Shown here: positions 31,909-38,880 of the stretch, piece after piece | Layout: each line of letters starts with the position of its first letter | How positions within the stretch are numbered: the first letter of the stretch is position 1 | NCBI GenBank assembly: GCA_016931785.1 | Contig: JAFGED010000172.1 | Coordinates: 1-38,885 of the forward strand | Direction of reading: 5' to 3' | Source: Anaerolineae bacterium | GTDB lineage: Bacteria; Chloroflexota; Anaerolineae; B4-G1 | Length of the DNA: 38,885 nucleotides | Notes under the pieces: model-generated | The model's database searches: none | Seen by the model: the letters and a program-made list of their open reading frames with translations, nothing else | Told to the model about the DNA's origin: nothing | Program-made: the position numbers and the translations under genes

Positions 31909-32415
31909 ATGGCCCCGATCCTCGACGAGCACACGTTGGAATTCGTCAGCCGGAGTCCTGAACAGACCCGGCGGCTTGGCGCACGTCTGGGCGCGCTGCT
32001 GAAGGGCGGAGAGGTGATCTGCCTGGAAGGATCGCTGGGCTCGGGCAAGACCTGCCTGGCGCAGGGCATTGGCCGGGGTTGGGGCGTGAGCCAGACGCTC
32101 ATCAGCCCCACCTTCGTGCTCGTGCGCGAATACGCACACCCCGGCGACGCCGTGACGCTCTACCACGTGGACCTCTATCGCATCTCCGGCACCGAGGAGG
32201 CGCTGACCCTGGGGGTGGACGAGTTCCTGGGGGACAAGCACGCCATCTGTGTCATCGAGTGGGCGGAGCGGTCGCGCTCCCTGATGCCGGAGGAGCATCT
32301 GTGGGTCCAGCTGGAATTCGCCGATCCGATGCGGCGGGCCATGTACTTTACGGCGCAAGGAGAGCGCCACACCGCCCTACTGCAAGAGTTCCGTCACGTG
32401 GCCTTTGGAGCATAA
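31909..32415 (+). CDS. tsaE: tRNA threonylcarbamoyladenosine biosynthesis ATPase TsaE
   Basis: 168 residues. TsaE is the small ATPase that works with TsaB and TsaD in making t6A at position 37 of ANN-decoding tRNAs. The P-loop is GSLGSGKT at 41-48. SPTFVLV at about 66-72, HVDLYRI at 86-92 and the closing CVIEWAER with E117 are the other family motifs. The length is normal. The start ATG 31909 lies directly after the promoter. The stop is 3 nt before tsaB. tsaD is not in the window. Confidence 0.95.
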   Translation: MAPILDEHTLEFVSRSPEQTRRLGARLGALLKGGEVICLEGSLGSGKTCLAQGIGRGWGVSQTLISPTFVLVREYAHPGDAVTLYHVDLYRISGTEEALTLGVDEFLGDKHAICVIEWAERSRSLMPEEHLWVQLEFADPMRRAMYFTAQGERHTALLQEFRHVAFGA

Positions 32416-32418
32416 CGC

Positions 32419-33078
32419 ATGCTAGTCGCAATCGACACCTCAACCGATCACGCCAGCCTGGCGCTGCACGACGGGTTCCAGGTGCGAATGGAGCAGACGT
32501 GGGAGTCCCAGCGCAGGCACACGGTCGAGTTGCTGCCCCGGATGGTGGCCATGTTGGAGCAACTCGGGCTCCGGGCCAAACACCTCAGCGGCGTCGCGGT
32601 AGCCCGAGGACCAGGTTCTTTCACCGGGCTACGCGTGGGAATGGCGGCGGCAAAGGGACTGGCGCTGACCCGAGGGCTGCCCCTGATCGGCATTCCCACG
32701 CTGGACGTGATCGTGGCAGCCCAGGGAAGAAGCCGCCACACGCTCTGCGCCGTGCTGCAAGCCGGGCGCGGGCGCATCTGCGTCGCCACCTACCGCTGGC
32801 AAAATGGAGGGTGGCGCGTTCGCGAGGAGCCGCATCTCTCCGCGTGGCAAAAGCTGGCCGACGAGATCACCTCCCCCACCCTGTTCTGCGGCGAGATCGA
32901 CCCGGCGGGGGCGGAGGCCCTGGCGACCCTCGACGACGGCCTGGTCACGCTCTTGCCAGCGGCAGCACGGCTGCGACGCGCGGGCTTTCTGGCCGAGGAA
33001 GCCTGGCGGCGGCTAAACCTGGGCGAGACAGACGACCCCGCCACACTAACACCGATCTACCTCCAGTACCCCACATGA
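32419..33078 (+). CDS. tsaB: tRNA threonylcarbamoyladenosine biosynthesis protein TsaB
   Basis: 219 residues. TsaB is the non-catalytic ASKHA-fold partner that dimerises with TsaD in t6A synthesis. Recognisable parts are the N-terminal MLVAIDTSTDHASLAL phosphate-loop-like strand pair, HTVELLPRMVAMLEQLGL, and the hallmark VAVARGPGSFTGLRVGMAAAKGLA. The C-terminal half is more variable, as usual for the family. The stop codon shares four bases (ATGA) with the start of rimI, so translation is coupled. Confidence 0.95.
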   Translation: MLVAIDTSTDHASLALHDGFQVRMEQTWESQRRHTVELLPRMVAMLEQLGLRAKHLSGVAVARGPGSFTGLRVGMAAAKGLALTRGLPLIGIPTLDVIVAAQGRSRHTLCAVLQAGRGRICVATYRWQNGGWRVREEPHLSAWQKLADEITSPTLFCGEIDPAGAEALATLDDGLVTLLPAAARLRRAGFLAEEAWRRLNLGETDDPATLTPIYLQYPT

Positions 33079-33737
33079 CACATGAGGCCTTATCCTACAC
33101 TATCCGCCCGATGGAGTTGGGCGATATCCCGACGGTTGTCGCCATCGACCAGCTTTCCTTCCCTACACCCTGGCCAGCATCATCCTACGCGTACGAGCTA
33201 AAGCACCGCAACGCGTCATTCTATTACGTCCTGCTAAAGCCAGAGGAGAACGGTGAGCCCCGCTCCGAGCAAGGATGGCGTCGCTGGCTGCTCAGCGTGC
33301 CTGGCCTGGGGAAACAGGAAAGGCGCGTGATCGGCTACTTGGGACTTCGACTGTGCAGCTCAGAGACGCACATAAGCACCATCGCCGTCCACCCCAACTG
33401 GCGTGGTAAAGGACTGGGCGAATTCCTGCTGCTGACAGCGCTGGAAAGATCGTGGAAAATGGAATTTGGCGCGGTGACGCTAGAAGTCCGCCCGTCCAAT
33501 CAAGTGGCGCAACGGCTGTATCGCAAGTACGGCTTCCGGTTCACCGGCGTCCACGCAGGGTACTATCGAGATGGCGAGGACGCCTGGCTGATGGCCGTCG
33601 AAATAGACCAAGACGCCTATCGCGCGCGGCTGGCAGAGCTGCGCCGGAACCTGGAGCTGCGGCTTAGCAACCACCTACCCAGCAAGCACGACAGCAGCAC
33701 AACGCACGTTGGACAAAACCCTGAGGGTAAGCTATAA
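33075..33737 (+). CDS. rimI: Ribosomal-protein-alanine N-acetyltransferase RimI
   Basis: 220 residues from ATG 33075, overlapping tsaB by 4 nt. The frame is open far upstream but that part runs through tsaE and tsaB and is not coding. GNAT features are YTIRPMELGDIPTVVAID, THISTIAVHPNWRGKGLGEFLLL with the acetyl-CoA loop, and TLEVRPSNQVAQRLYRKYGF, the RimI signature. RimI acetylates the N-terminal alanine of ribosomal protein S18 in E. coli. It is longer than the usual 150 residues because of an inserted loop at about 52-75 (EENGEPRSEQGW...) and a C-terminal tail of about 40 residues. The tsaE-tsaB-rimI order is common in bacteria. Confidence 0.9.
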   Translation: MTHEALSYTIRPMELGDIPTVVAIDQLSFPTPWPASSYAYELKHRNASFYYVLLKPEENGEPRSEQGWRRWLLSVPGLGKQERRVIGYLGLRLCSSETHISTIAVHPNWRGKGLGEFLLLTALERSWKMEFGAVTLEVRPSNQVAQRLYRKYGFRFTGVHAGYYRDGEDAWLMAVEIDQDAYRARLAELRRNLELRLSNHLPSKHDSSTTHVGQNPEGKL

Positions 33738-33738
33738 T
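33709..33738 (+). promoter_or_regulatory. Promoter inside the 3' end of rimI
   Basis: TTGGAC (33709-33714), 18 nt, TATAAT (33733-33738). It would give a leader of about 100 nt for the zinc-ribbon gene and so separates it from the tsaE operon. Confidence 0.6.
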
Positions 33739-33844
33739 CAACTCGGTTACATTTACCTCACCCCAACTCTTTGCATCCACCTGGGTGAAAGGCGCTCGAA
33801 CACCACTACCTGCTGAAATAACACGCACAAGCGTAGGAGGCACG

Positions 33845-34483
33845 ATGGATCTGATAAAGTTCGTACGCAACTACAACGACGATAGCACCGAGCGCGGGTT
33901 CCAGTTCGAGTTTTTCTGCGACCGGTGTGGGGCAGGCTATCGCACCCCGTTCAAGGCCTCGGCAACGGGATTGGCAAGTGAGGCCCTCGATGTAGCCAGC
34001 GGCCTGCTGGGCGGCGTTTTTGGCACGGTAGCCAATGTAGGCGACCGGGTTCACTCCGCCGCCTGGGAAAAGGCACACGATAACGCGTTTGCCGATGCGG
34101 TCAAGCACGCCAAGCCCCACTTCCGACAGTGCCCACGGTGCAGCCAATGGGTGTGCGCAGAAGGCTGCTGGAATGAGACACGCGGGCTGTGCAAAGAGTG
34201 CGCCCCCGACCTAGCCGCAGAGATGTCGGCACTTCAAGTCGAGGCGACCATCGAAGAGGCACGGCAGGTAGCCCACGCAGCGGCAAGCGAACGCGCGACA
34301 GCAGAGTCGTTCGACAAAGTGATCAAAGCAAACTGCCCCAAGTGCGGCGCACCGGCTGGCGGTGGCAAGTTCTGCGCCGAATGTGGCGCGCCGTTGGCGA
34401 CGGAGAAATTCTGCATCGAATGCGGAAAAAAGATCCCGACCAATGTGAAATTCTGCCCGGAATGCGGCAAACCACAACAATAG
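33845..34483 (+). CDS. Multi-zinc-ribbon protein
   Basis: 212 residues from ATG 33845 with GGAGG 4 nt upstream. The N-terminal half has CDRCGAGY near residue 28 and a Gly/Ala-rich helix (EALDVASGLLGGVFGTVANVG). A treble-clef-like cluster CPRCSQWVCAEGCW...CKEC lies at about 99-121. After a helical segment come two C-terminal zinc ribbons: CPKCGAPAGGGKFCAECGAPL and FCIECGKKIPTNVKFCPECGKP. The double zinc ribbon at the end is common on bacterial adaptor or regulatory proteins. No catalytic domain is seen. Its own promoter lies within rimI. I cannot name its partner. Confidence 0.8.
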   Translation: MDLIKFVRNYNDDSTERGFQFEFFCDRCGAGYRTPFKASATGLASEALDVASGLLGGVFGTVANVGDRVHSAAWEKAHDNAFADAVKHAKPHFRQCPRCSQWVCAEGCWNETRGLCKECAPDLAAEMSALQVEATIEEARQVAHAAASERATAESFDKVIKANCPKCGAPAGGGKFCAECGAPLATEKFCIECGKKIPTNVKFCPECGKPQQ

Positions 34484-34532
34484 CCATTTCGCACCGATTT
34501 CTCGGAACCAGCACCAACACAGGAGGGAGAGC

Positions 34533-35135
34533 GTGACAGAATTGCAGGCTTTGGTGGCAGAGATCACCCAGTGCACCAGGTGTCTTTTGCACAGAGGACG
34601 GACGAAAGCCGTGCCCGGCGAGGGGCCAGAGAGCGCCAGCATCATGTTCATCGGCGAAGCGCCAGGCTTTCACGAGGACCAGCAGGGCCGCCCTTTCGTA
34701 GGCGCGGCCGGCAAGTTCCTGGATGAACTGCTGGAGAACATCGGCCTGACACGCAAGGACGTCTACATCGCCAACGTCATCAAATGCCGCCCACCCGGCA
34801 ACCGCGACCCGCTGCCTGAAGAAATAGACGCCTGCAAGCCGTTCCTCGACCGGCAGGTCGAGTTGGTCCAGCCCAAACTGGTGGTCACATTGGGACGATT
34901 CTCGATGGCGCGCGCCTTTCCAAAAGCGCGCATCTCCCACATCCACGGCCAGCCGCGCAAGATCGGCGGCATCGTCTACTACCCGATGTACCACCCGGCG
35001 GCGGCGCTACACCAGCCCAGCCTGCGCCGTACCGTCGAAGAGGACATGCAGCGCATCCCCGAACTACTCAAGCAGGCGGAGCAAATGACCGAGACAGAGC
35101 TGCCTGCCCAGGCCGAGCAATTGACACTCTTCTAA
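34533..35135 (+). CDS. Family 4 uracil-DNA glycosylase (iron-sulfur type)
   Basis: 200 residues with a GTG start at 34533 behind GGAGGGAG. It removes uracil from DNA after cytosine deamination. The four cysteines that hold the 4Fe-4S cluster are C14, C17, C85 and C101. The first catalytic-site motif is GEAPGFHEDQQGRPFVG at 41-57, ANVIKCRPPGNRDP supplies the third Cys, and HPAAALHQPS at 154-163 is the second active-site motif. The family is typical of thermophiles and of many bacteria that lack the E. coli enzyme. Its C terminus is short and ends in an acidic/Leu tail. The next gene starts 13 nt later, so they are likely cotranscribed. Confidence 0.95.
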   Translation: MTELQALVAEITQCTRCLLHRGRTKAVPGEGPESASIMFIGEAPGFHEDQQGRPFVGAAGKFLDELLENIGLTRKDVYIANVIKCRPPGNRDPLPEEIDACKPFLDRQVELVQPKLVVTLGRFSMARAFPKARISHIHGQPRKIGGIVYYPMYHPAAALHQPSLRRTVEEDMQRIPELLKQAEQMTETELPAQAEQLTLF

Positions 35136-35148
35136 AGAAGCTAGGAAT

Positions 35149-35571
35149 ATGGACTGGCAGTTAGGAGCCGTCAAGTTTATCTCCATCGTCGTTCTCACAT
35201 TCGCCCTGGCGATGGTCGTCCTGGGCATCATCACGATGTGGCTGGAGAGAGAACGCCGGCGTTTCCAGGGAGGAGTCATGACCCTGGTCGGTCTGCTGGT
35301 CGGAATCGTGTACGCCTTCCTGGCAAGCCGACTCTCCGAGGAGCTCCTTGGCAGGTTGATCATCAAAGCCGACCTACCGCCCCTAATGGGCATGGCCTTT
35401 ACCTACACAGCGGGTGTGTTGCTCGGCGCAGGTATAGCCGTGGGGCTCTTTCTATGGACCACCAGCCGCTTTCGCCGCCAGATAGAGCGTGCGGAAATTG
35501 TCTTTATCGTCGCCGGCGCGACGGTCGCGCTGGTAGCAACGGTCTTGGCCATCATCCTCAGTGCCCCGTGA
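35149..35571 (+). CDS. Small four-helix membrane protein (unknown function)
   Basis: 140 residues; AGGA precedes the ATG by 3 nt. Four hydrophobic segments are clear: about 8-30 (FISIVVLTFALAMVVLGIITMW), 43-60 (VMTLVGLLVGIVYAFLA), 82-105 (GMAFTYTAGVLLGAGIAVGLFLW) and 116-138 (IVFIVAGATVALVATVLAIIL). Basic loops (ERERRRF; SRFRRQIER) follow helices 1 and 3 and should face the cytoplasm. No family is recognised. It probably shares the glycosylase transcript. Confidence 0.7.
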   Translation: MDWQLGAVKFISIVVLTFALAMVVLGIITMWLERERRRFQGGVMTLVGLLVGIVYAFLASRLSEELLGRLIIKADLPPLMGMAFTYTAGVLLGAGIAVGLFLWTTSRFRRQIERAEIVFIVAGATVALVATVLAIILSAP

Positions 35572-35587
35572 AGCTCGCCGGAGCTTC
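35570..35587. terminator. Hairpin at the end of the membrane-protein gene
   Basis: GAAGCTC, GCCG, GAGCTTC begins inside the stop codon and lies between convergent genes. It has no T tract. The GAAGCTC arms recall the larger hairpin at 13900-13929, so this may be a small repeat family. Confidence 0.45.
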
Positions 35588-35613
35588 CGGGCGGTGCAGC
35601 ACCCCGCGCATCG

Positions 35614-36084
35614 CTATTGGGAATCTTCATCCGCGGGCACGACCGTGATTTGAATTTCCACAAACCCCTCATTGTCGCTCAAGATATCGTCGTCGATGCG
35701 TAAATAGATCTGCCCATTTTCGGTCGCCCGCCAACGAGTGCCGCGCCCCACATAGGATGGCTGGCCATCTGTGCCAATGCGCCCGATCAATGCACCGCCG
35801 GGGATGCCAGGCACGGGATAAAACTGTGGTGCGCTGTATCGCCTGTGTCCCTCCGGACCGTGATATTCATCCGGCGTGTACAGCCAGGTACCCTGGGCCC
35901 GGATCGAAACGAGATCGCCCTCGTAAACGCTCACGCCGGTGCCTTGCCAGTCTCGGTAGGCATAGATGCGTATTCTATTCAATGCATCTTGACGGATCTG
36001 CCCGGCCTTTTCCGCTCGCGGCACGCTGATCCAGCCGATGGCGGCGATAGAGGCCAGCAACACCAGGATTATCGATTTTTTCAT
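35614..36084 (-). CDS. Secreted LecA/PA-IL-like protein
   Basis: 156 residues from ATG 36084 with GGAGAGG upstream. Residues 1-24 are a signal peptide (IILVLLASIAAIGWISV). Residues about 38-150 look like the galactose-lectin fold of Pseudomonas PA-IL: IYAYRDWQGTGVSVYEGDLVSI, AQGTWLYTPDEYHGPEG, PVPGIPGGALIGRIG, YLRIDDDILSDNEGFVEIQI. The PA-IL calcium and sugar site uses an N-D-D-x-x-x-x-N type loop. Here a similar IDDDILSDNEG loop is present, so calcium and sugar binding are plausible but unproven. The SPFH protein gene is directly upstream, 30 nt away on the same strand, suggesting a joint role at the cell surface. Confidence 0.7.
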   Translation of the reverse strand: MKKSIILVLLASIAAIGWISVPRAEKAGQIRQDALNRIRIYAYRDWQGTGVSVYEGDLVSIRAQGTWLYTPDEYHGPEGHRRYSAPQFYPVPGIPGGALIGRIGTDGQPSYVGRGTRWRATENGQIYLRIDDDILSDNEGFVEIQITVVPADEDSQ

Positions 36085-36114
36085 CGCGCCCCCTCTCCGT
36101 GTTAACGGCGGCGA

Positions 36115-37050
36115 TCATTCATCAAGCGCTCCCTCGCCAGAACTGTCCGTTAGGTCGATGATCGGCATACTCGCGCCATTGCTGATGATCCACTTGCTGT
36201 TTTCCTTCAATTCCTGGGCAATGAGATAGTCGAGGTATTTCTCAGCCAGTTCGCCCTTTCCTTCCAGCTCGGCCATGATCGTGCGCACAGCCATTTGCTG
36301 CGCTTCGGCCTCAAGTGAGATGCGCAGCGCTTCGGCTTCCGCTTCCTTTTGCGCGGCGTAGAACGCAGCGTCGGCCAAGGTTTTCTGCTGCGCAGCCTCG
36401 GCTTGCGCCTGCTCCTGCCGCTGCACGGCGACCATGCGATCCTTGATCGCGCTCACCACCTCGGCGGGCGGCGATGCGTTTTGCATCTGCACGGTGATAA
36501 AGCGCACACCATACTGCTCCTCTTTCTCCTGTAACGCCGCCATCACCTCGCGGTTCATCTCGGCACGGCTGTGCATCACCGCAGTCATCGCCTTGGTATT
36601 GACCACGTCGCGCAGCTTACCCTGCACAAACTCGAAAACGATGCGCTCCGGGTTGGCGACGTCGAGGGCGTAGCGCTCCGGGTTAATGACGCGATAGGTG
36701 TATTGCAGCGAGACGTTCATCGTCACGTCGTCGGATGTCATAGCCGGGATGTTTTCGACATACCCCAGCCGTTCGCTGACTTCGACGATGATCACCGTAT
36801 CGACGAGGGGGATTTGCGCGTGCCATCCCGGCTCTTCAACCCGGACGAACTTGCCGCCGCGCAGGTGCAAGCCGCGCTCGTAGGCGTGGATTTTGTACAC
36901 CGCCGCCCGCCCAACAAACAGGACAGTCGAGAGGACAATGAACGCGGCAATGATGACGACGCTCAATCGATACAGCCTTCGCAGCCAAGCACCGAATTGA
37001 TCCGTGGTGGCTGCTGGTTTTGCATTTGCCTGAACGGTTTGTTCTGACAT
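36115..37050 (-). CDS. SPFH/Band 7 (prohibitin-like) membrane protein
   Basis: 311 residues from ATG 37050 with AAAGGAG well placed; the longer frame to 37230 overlaps the next gene and its promoter. A single membrane helix is at about 30-52 (LSVVIIAAFIVLSTVLFVG). The SPFH domain spans about 55-230 (YERGLHLRGGKFVRVEEPGWHAQIPLVDTVIIV; TSDDVTMNVSLQYTYRVINPERYAL; LRDVVNTKAMTAVMHSRAEM). A long Ala/Glu-rich coiled coil follows (QRQEQAQAEAAQQKTLADAAFYAAQKEAEAEALR), then a C-terminal segment with YLIAQELKENSKW. Such proteins build oligomeric rings on the membrane (HflC, flotillin, prohibitin types) and often guard proteases or organise membrane domains. It is probably expressed with the LecA-like protein. 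Confidence 0.9.
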   Translation of the reverse strand: MSEQTVQANAKPAATTDQFGAWLRRLYRLSVVIIAAFIVLSTVLFVGRAAVYKIHAYERGLHLRGGKFVRVEEPGWHAQIPLVDTVIIVEVSERLGYVENIPAMTSDDVTMNVSLQYTYRVINPERYALDVANPERIVFEFVQGKLRDVVNTKAMTAVMHSRAEMNREVMAALQEKEEQYGVRFITVQMQNASPPAEVVSAIKDRMVAVQRQEQAQAEAAQQKTLADAAFYAAQKEAEAEALRISLEAEAQQMAVRTIMAELEGKGELAEKYLDYLIAQELKENSKWIISNGASMPIIDLTDSSGEGALDE

Positions 37051-37090
37051 TTTTACACTCCTTTGTTGTAAAAGTCTTTCCCACTTGAGT

Positions 37091-37119
37091 ATTATCAACA
37101 CCCTCAATCTTGGATCCAA
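37091..37119 (-). promoter_or_regulatory. Promoter of the SPFH operon
   Basis: Minus strand: TTGGAT (37119-37114), 17 nt, GATAAT (37096-37091). RNA would begin near 37084, about 34 nt before the ATG. The element overlaps the stop of the upstream membrane-protein gene. Confidence 0.6.
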
Positions 37120-37586
37120 ACAAGCAACAATGGTCCCAGACGAGTGACCCCCAGAAACCCGAATGACGCCAAGGTCACCATTAAATATACCAGGCCGATA
37201 ACGCGCGCAGAGAACCGGAATGCCGACCACTCCCTGAACAAAAATACTCCCACCAAAATGCCAAGCAGGATCAGGAGAAATGGCCCCCAGAATGCTATCA
37301 ACCTAGCCGCAAAAAGCAGCCCGCCACCATTAGAGTTCCCTTCTGCATCATCTACGCAATGCGCGTAATAATCCCCGGAGGCGTCGGGGTGAGTGTAACA
37401 GAATGGCACATACCACTTTGGGTCGAAATAGCCACTCGCCACCTCAGCAGCTGGCCGCATATGCAGGCCGTTGTAGTAGAAAGGCCAAAAGAGTAGGCCT
37501 GTATACAAACCAATGATTATAAGCTGTAAGCCCATTACAATGCTCAAAACTAACGCGATTGGGTCGACGGATTTACGTAGCTTCAT
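37104..37586 (-). CDS. Membrane protein of unknown function (160 aa)
   Basis: 160 residues from ATG 37586 with GGAGG 4 nt upstream. The first helix is at about 9-35 (IALVLSIVMGLQLIIIGLYTGLLFW). A loop of about 55 residues contains two cysteines (FCYTHPDASGDYYAHCVDD) that could form a disulfide outside the cell. Then come helices at about 90-115 (FAARLIAFWGPFLLILLGILVGVFLF) and 125-150 (VIGLVYLMVTLASFGFLGVTRLG). No family recognised. It reads towards the SPFH gene, but a separate promoter lies between them. Confidence 0.65.
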   Translation of the reverse strand: MKLRKSVDPIALVLSIVMGLQLIIIGLYTGLLFWPFYYNGLHMRPAAEVASGYFDPKWYVPFCYTHPDASGDYYAHCVDDAEGNSNGGGLLFAARLIAFWGPFLLILLGILVGVFLFREWSAFRFSARVIGLVYLMVTLASFGFLGVTRLGPLLLVWIQD

Positions 37587-37730
37587 GAGGCCTCCAGTTG
37601 AAAATCGATCCCGCTGCACATTTTCGACAGCATCGACCATAGAATGGCATACAAGTCACAGCATCCCTTTGCCGCCAGCACGCCGCATAAGCAGTGTTTC
37701 GCCCTCTTATTCATGGCTGCACTCCCCAGG

Positions 37731-37859
37731 GCCTTTCGCTCTTTGCGCGAAAGGCATGGCAGTTTCGGCGCCTTACGTCGCCGAAACTGCCGTTTGCAAG
37801 GCTGGGCGCTGCGAAATCTTGCCTCATTTGGACAAGAATCTAGTTATGAAGATGTCTGG
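37731..37859. repeat. Tandem hairpins with a conserved 49-nt core, copy 2
   Basis: GCCTTTCGC/GCGAAAGGC (37731-37755) and GGCAGTTTCGGCG/CGCCGAAACTGCC (37758-37791, 13 bp perfect, 8-nt loop) precede the core 37811-37859 (GCGAAATCTTGCC...TTATGAAGATG). Compare copy 1 at 22825-22977. The region 37641-38066 otherwise shows only the direct repeat and terminator described next. Confidence 0.6.
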
Positions 37860-37880
37860 GATGCAAGTAGGGCTGTGATC

Positions 37881-37987
37881 GAGCGCAGACGCGCCCGTCC
37901 GCCCTTCCACAATCCAGTTTACCAAAAGCTACCCCGCCCGTCTACTGCGAAAGCCCACAGGACCGACCTGTGCATTTCGACAGGTCG
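37881..37987. repeat. 107-bp direct repeat, copy 1
   Basis: Matches 38561-38667 in the same orientation with seven differences counted by eye. It begins GAGCGCAGACGCGC, contains AATCCAGTTTACCAAAAGC, and ends in a hairpin CGACCTGT/ACAGGTCG. The two copies enclose the HEAT-repeat and small membrane genes. Confidence 0.85.
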
Positions 37988-37995
37988 CCCGAAAC

Positions 37996-38028
37996 ACAAA
38001 AAGAGCCTGGCTCCTCCGCCAGGCCCTC
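37996..38028 (-). terminator. Rho-independent terminator of the HEAT-repeat gene pair
   Basis: On the minus strand GAGGGCCTGGC, 6 nt, GCCAGGCTC, then TTTTTGTGTTT. It is 39 nt past the stop of the HEAT-repeat gene. Confidence 0.85.
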
Positions 38029-38066
38029 ATCAAATCACGCGCCAATCGCATCACAGGCGCTCACCC

Positions 38067-38366
38067 TCAGCACAAGCTGTCTCTACACCCGAGGCACTTT
38101 CCTCTCCACCAACGCTGCCAAGCAAGGGCATCCTGCCCAAAACTCTGTCCCGTGATAGCCACCAGTGCATCGGCAGCCGCCCGGCGCTCGACCCAACAGT
38201 CGGCCACCAGCATCTTGATAAGCACAGGTACAACCTTCGCCGCCCGCGCTCCGATCACTTCGACCTCTGTCGCGGCAGCCGTGCGCACCTGCCAATCGTC
38301 GTCCGTCAAGGCCTCCATGGTTTCCATTTCCCTTGGATTCGAGATATCCGTCATCAATTGCCGCAT
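38067..38366 (-). CDS. Small HEAT-repeat protein (99 aa)
   Basis: From ATG 38366; a GAGAGGGGGAG stretch 11-12 nt upstream lies in the end of the preceding small gene. The product has two HEAT-like helical pairs: EALTDDDWQVRTAAATEVEVIGARAAKVVPVLIKMLV and ADCWVERRAAADALVAITGQ, followed by FGQDALAWQRWWRGK, a Trp-rich end often seen in HEAT-repeat proteins of this sort (the DALAWQRWW form). HEAT repeats make protein-binding surfaces; the partner may be the membrane protein encoded just upstream. The frame continues upstream to 38504 but that stretch is the small gene read in another frame. Confidence 0.65.
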   Translation of the reverse strand: MRQLMTDISNPREMETMEALTDDDWQVRTAAATEVEVIGARAAKVVPVLIKMLVADCWVERRAAADALVAITGQSFGQDALAWQRWWRGKCLGCRDSLC

Positions 38367-38371
38367 CGAAA

Positions 38372-38524
38372 CTATGCTCCCCCTCTCAACACAACGTCGA
38401 GCAACCCACCCGGCCTCAATTCGCGCAACACGAGCGCTGCCACGAACGTGCCAATGAGGATCAATGTAACCACCAGAATCGGTCCACCCCAACAAGCAAA
38501 CCATCGTTCCGCCGTCTTTTTCAT
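38372..38524 (-). CDS. Very small membrane protein (50 aa)
   Basis: ATG at 38524-38522 follows GGGGAGGGCG with 4-6 nt spacing, and the frame runs to TAG at 38374-38372. The product starts MKKTAERWFACWGG, has one hydrophobic helix (PILVVTLILIGTFVAALVL) and ends with a basic, then neutral tail (RELRPGGLLDVVLRGGA). The stop is 5 nt before the HEAT-repeat start, so the pair is an operon. It could be missed by a length cut-off. No family recognised. Confidence 0.6.
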   Translation of the reverse strand: MKKTAERWFACWGGPILVVTLILIGTFVAALVLRELRPGGLLDVVLRGGA

Positions 38525-38560
38525 AATCGCCCTCCCCGATTGTATAGATTAATCGCGCTT

Positions 38561-38667
38561 GAGCGCAGACGCGCTCGTCCGCCCATCTACAATCCAGTTT
38601 ACCAAAAGCCGCCCCGCCCGTCTACTGCGAAAGCCCGCAGGACCGACCTGTACATTTCGACAGGTCG
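38561..38667. repeat. 107-bp direct repeat, copy 2
   Basis: Second copy of 37881-37987, located just upstream of the small membrane gene. It holds the same terminal hairpin CGACCTGT/ACAGGTCG. Confidence 0.85.
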
Positions 38668-38793
38668 TTGCAAACAATTCATGCACAATCTCTGTAGAAC
38701 CGTGACATAATCTCGACAGTCTTGTAGTATTGTAAACGTAACTACTCAGCCTTGCTTCGCAGTTGCCTTTCGCATGTGAAAAGTCAGAGGGGC

Positions 38794-38880
38794 GGGGGTT
38801 GGGAGAGCGGCGCCTGTCCTGAGGCGCCCCCCGAGCGAGTCGAGGGGCGAAGCCGAAGGATCGCCGCTCTCCCAACCCCC
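38794..38880. repeat. Long inverted repeat near the window end
   Basis: GGGGGTTGGGAGAGCGGCG (38794-38812) pairs perfectly with its complement at 38862-38880. The 49-nt centre holds a nested inner palindrome (GGGGCG-rich) and the phrase TCCTGAG...GAAGGAT also seen near 22991. The stretch 38668-38793 shows no gene. Confidence 0.75.

Noticed and set aside
31785-32111. Upstream extension of the four-helix membrane protein
   Set aside because: It would run antisense through the tsaE start and its promoter; the ATG at 31784 has an ideal ribosome site.
32079-33074. Upstream extension of rimI through tsaE and tsaB
   Set aside because: The frame is open but shifted relative to two clear genes. Family similarity begins only at 33075.
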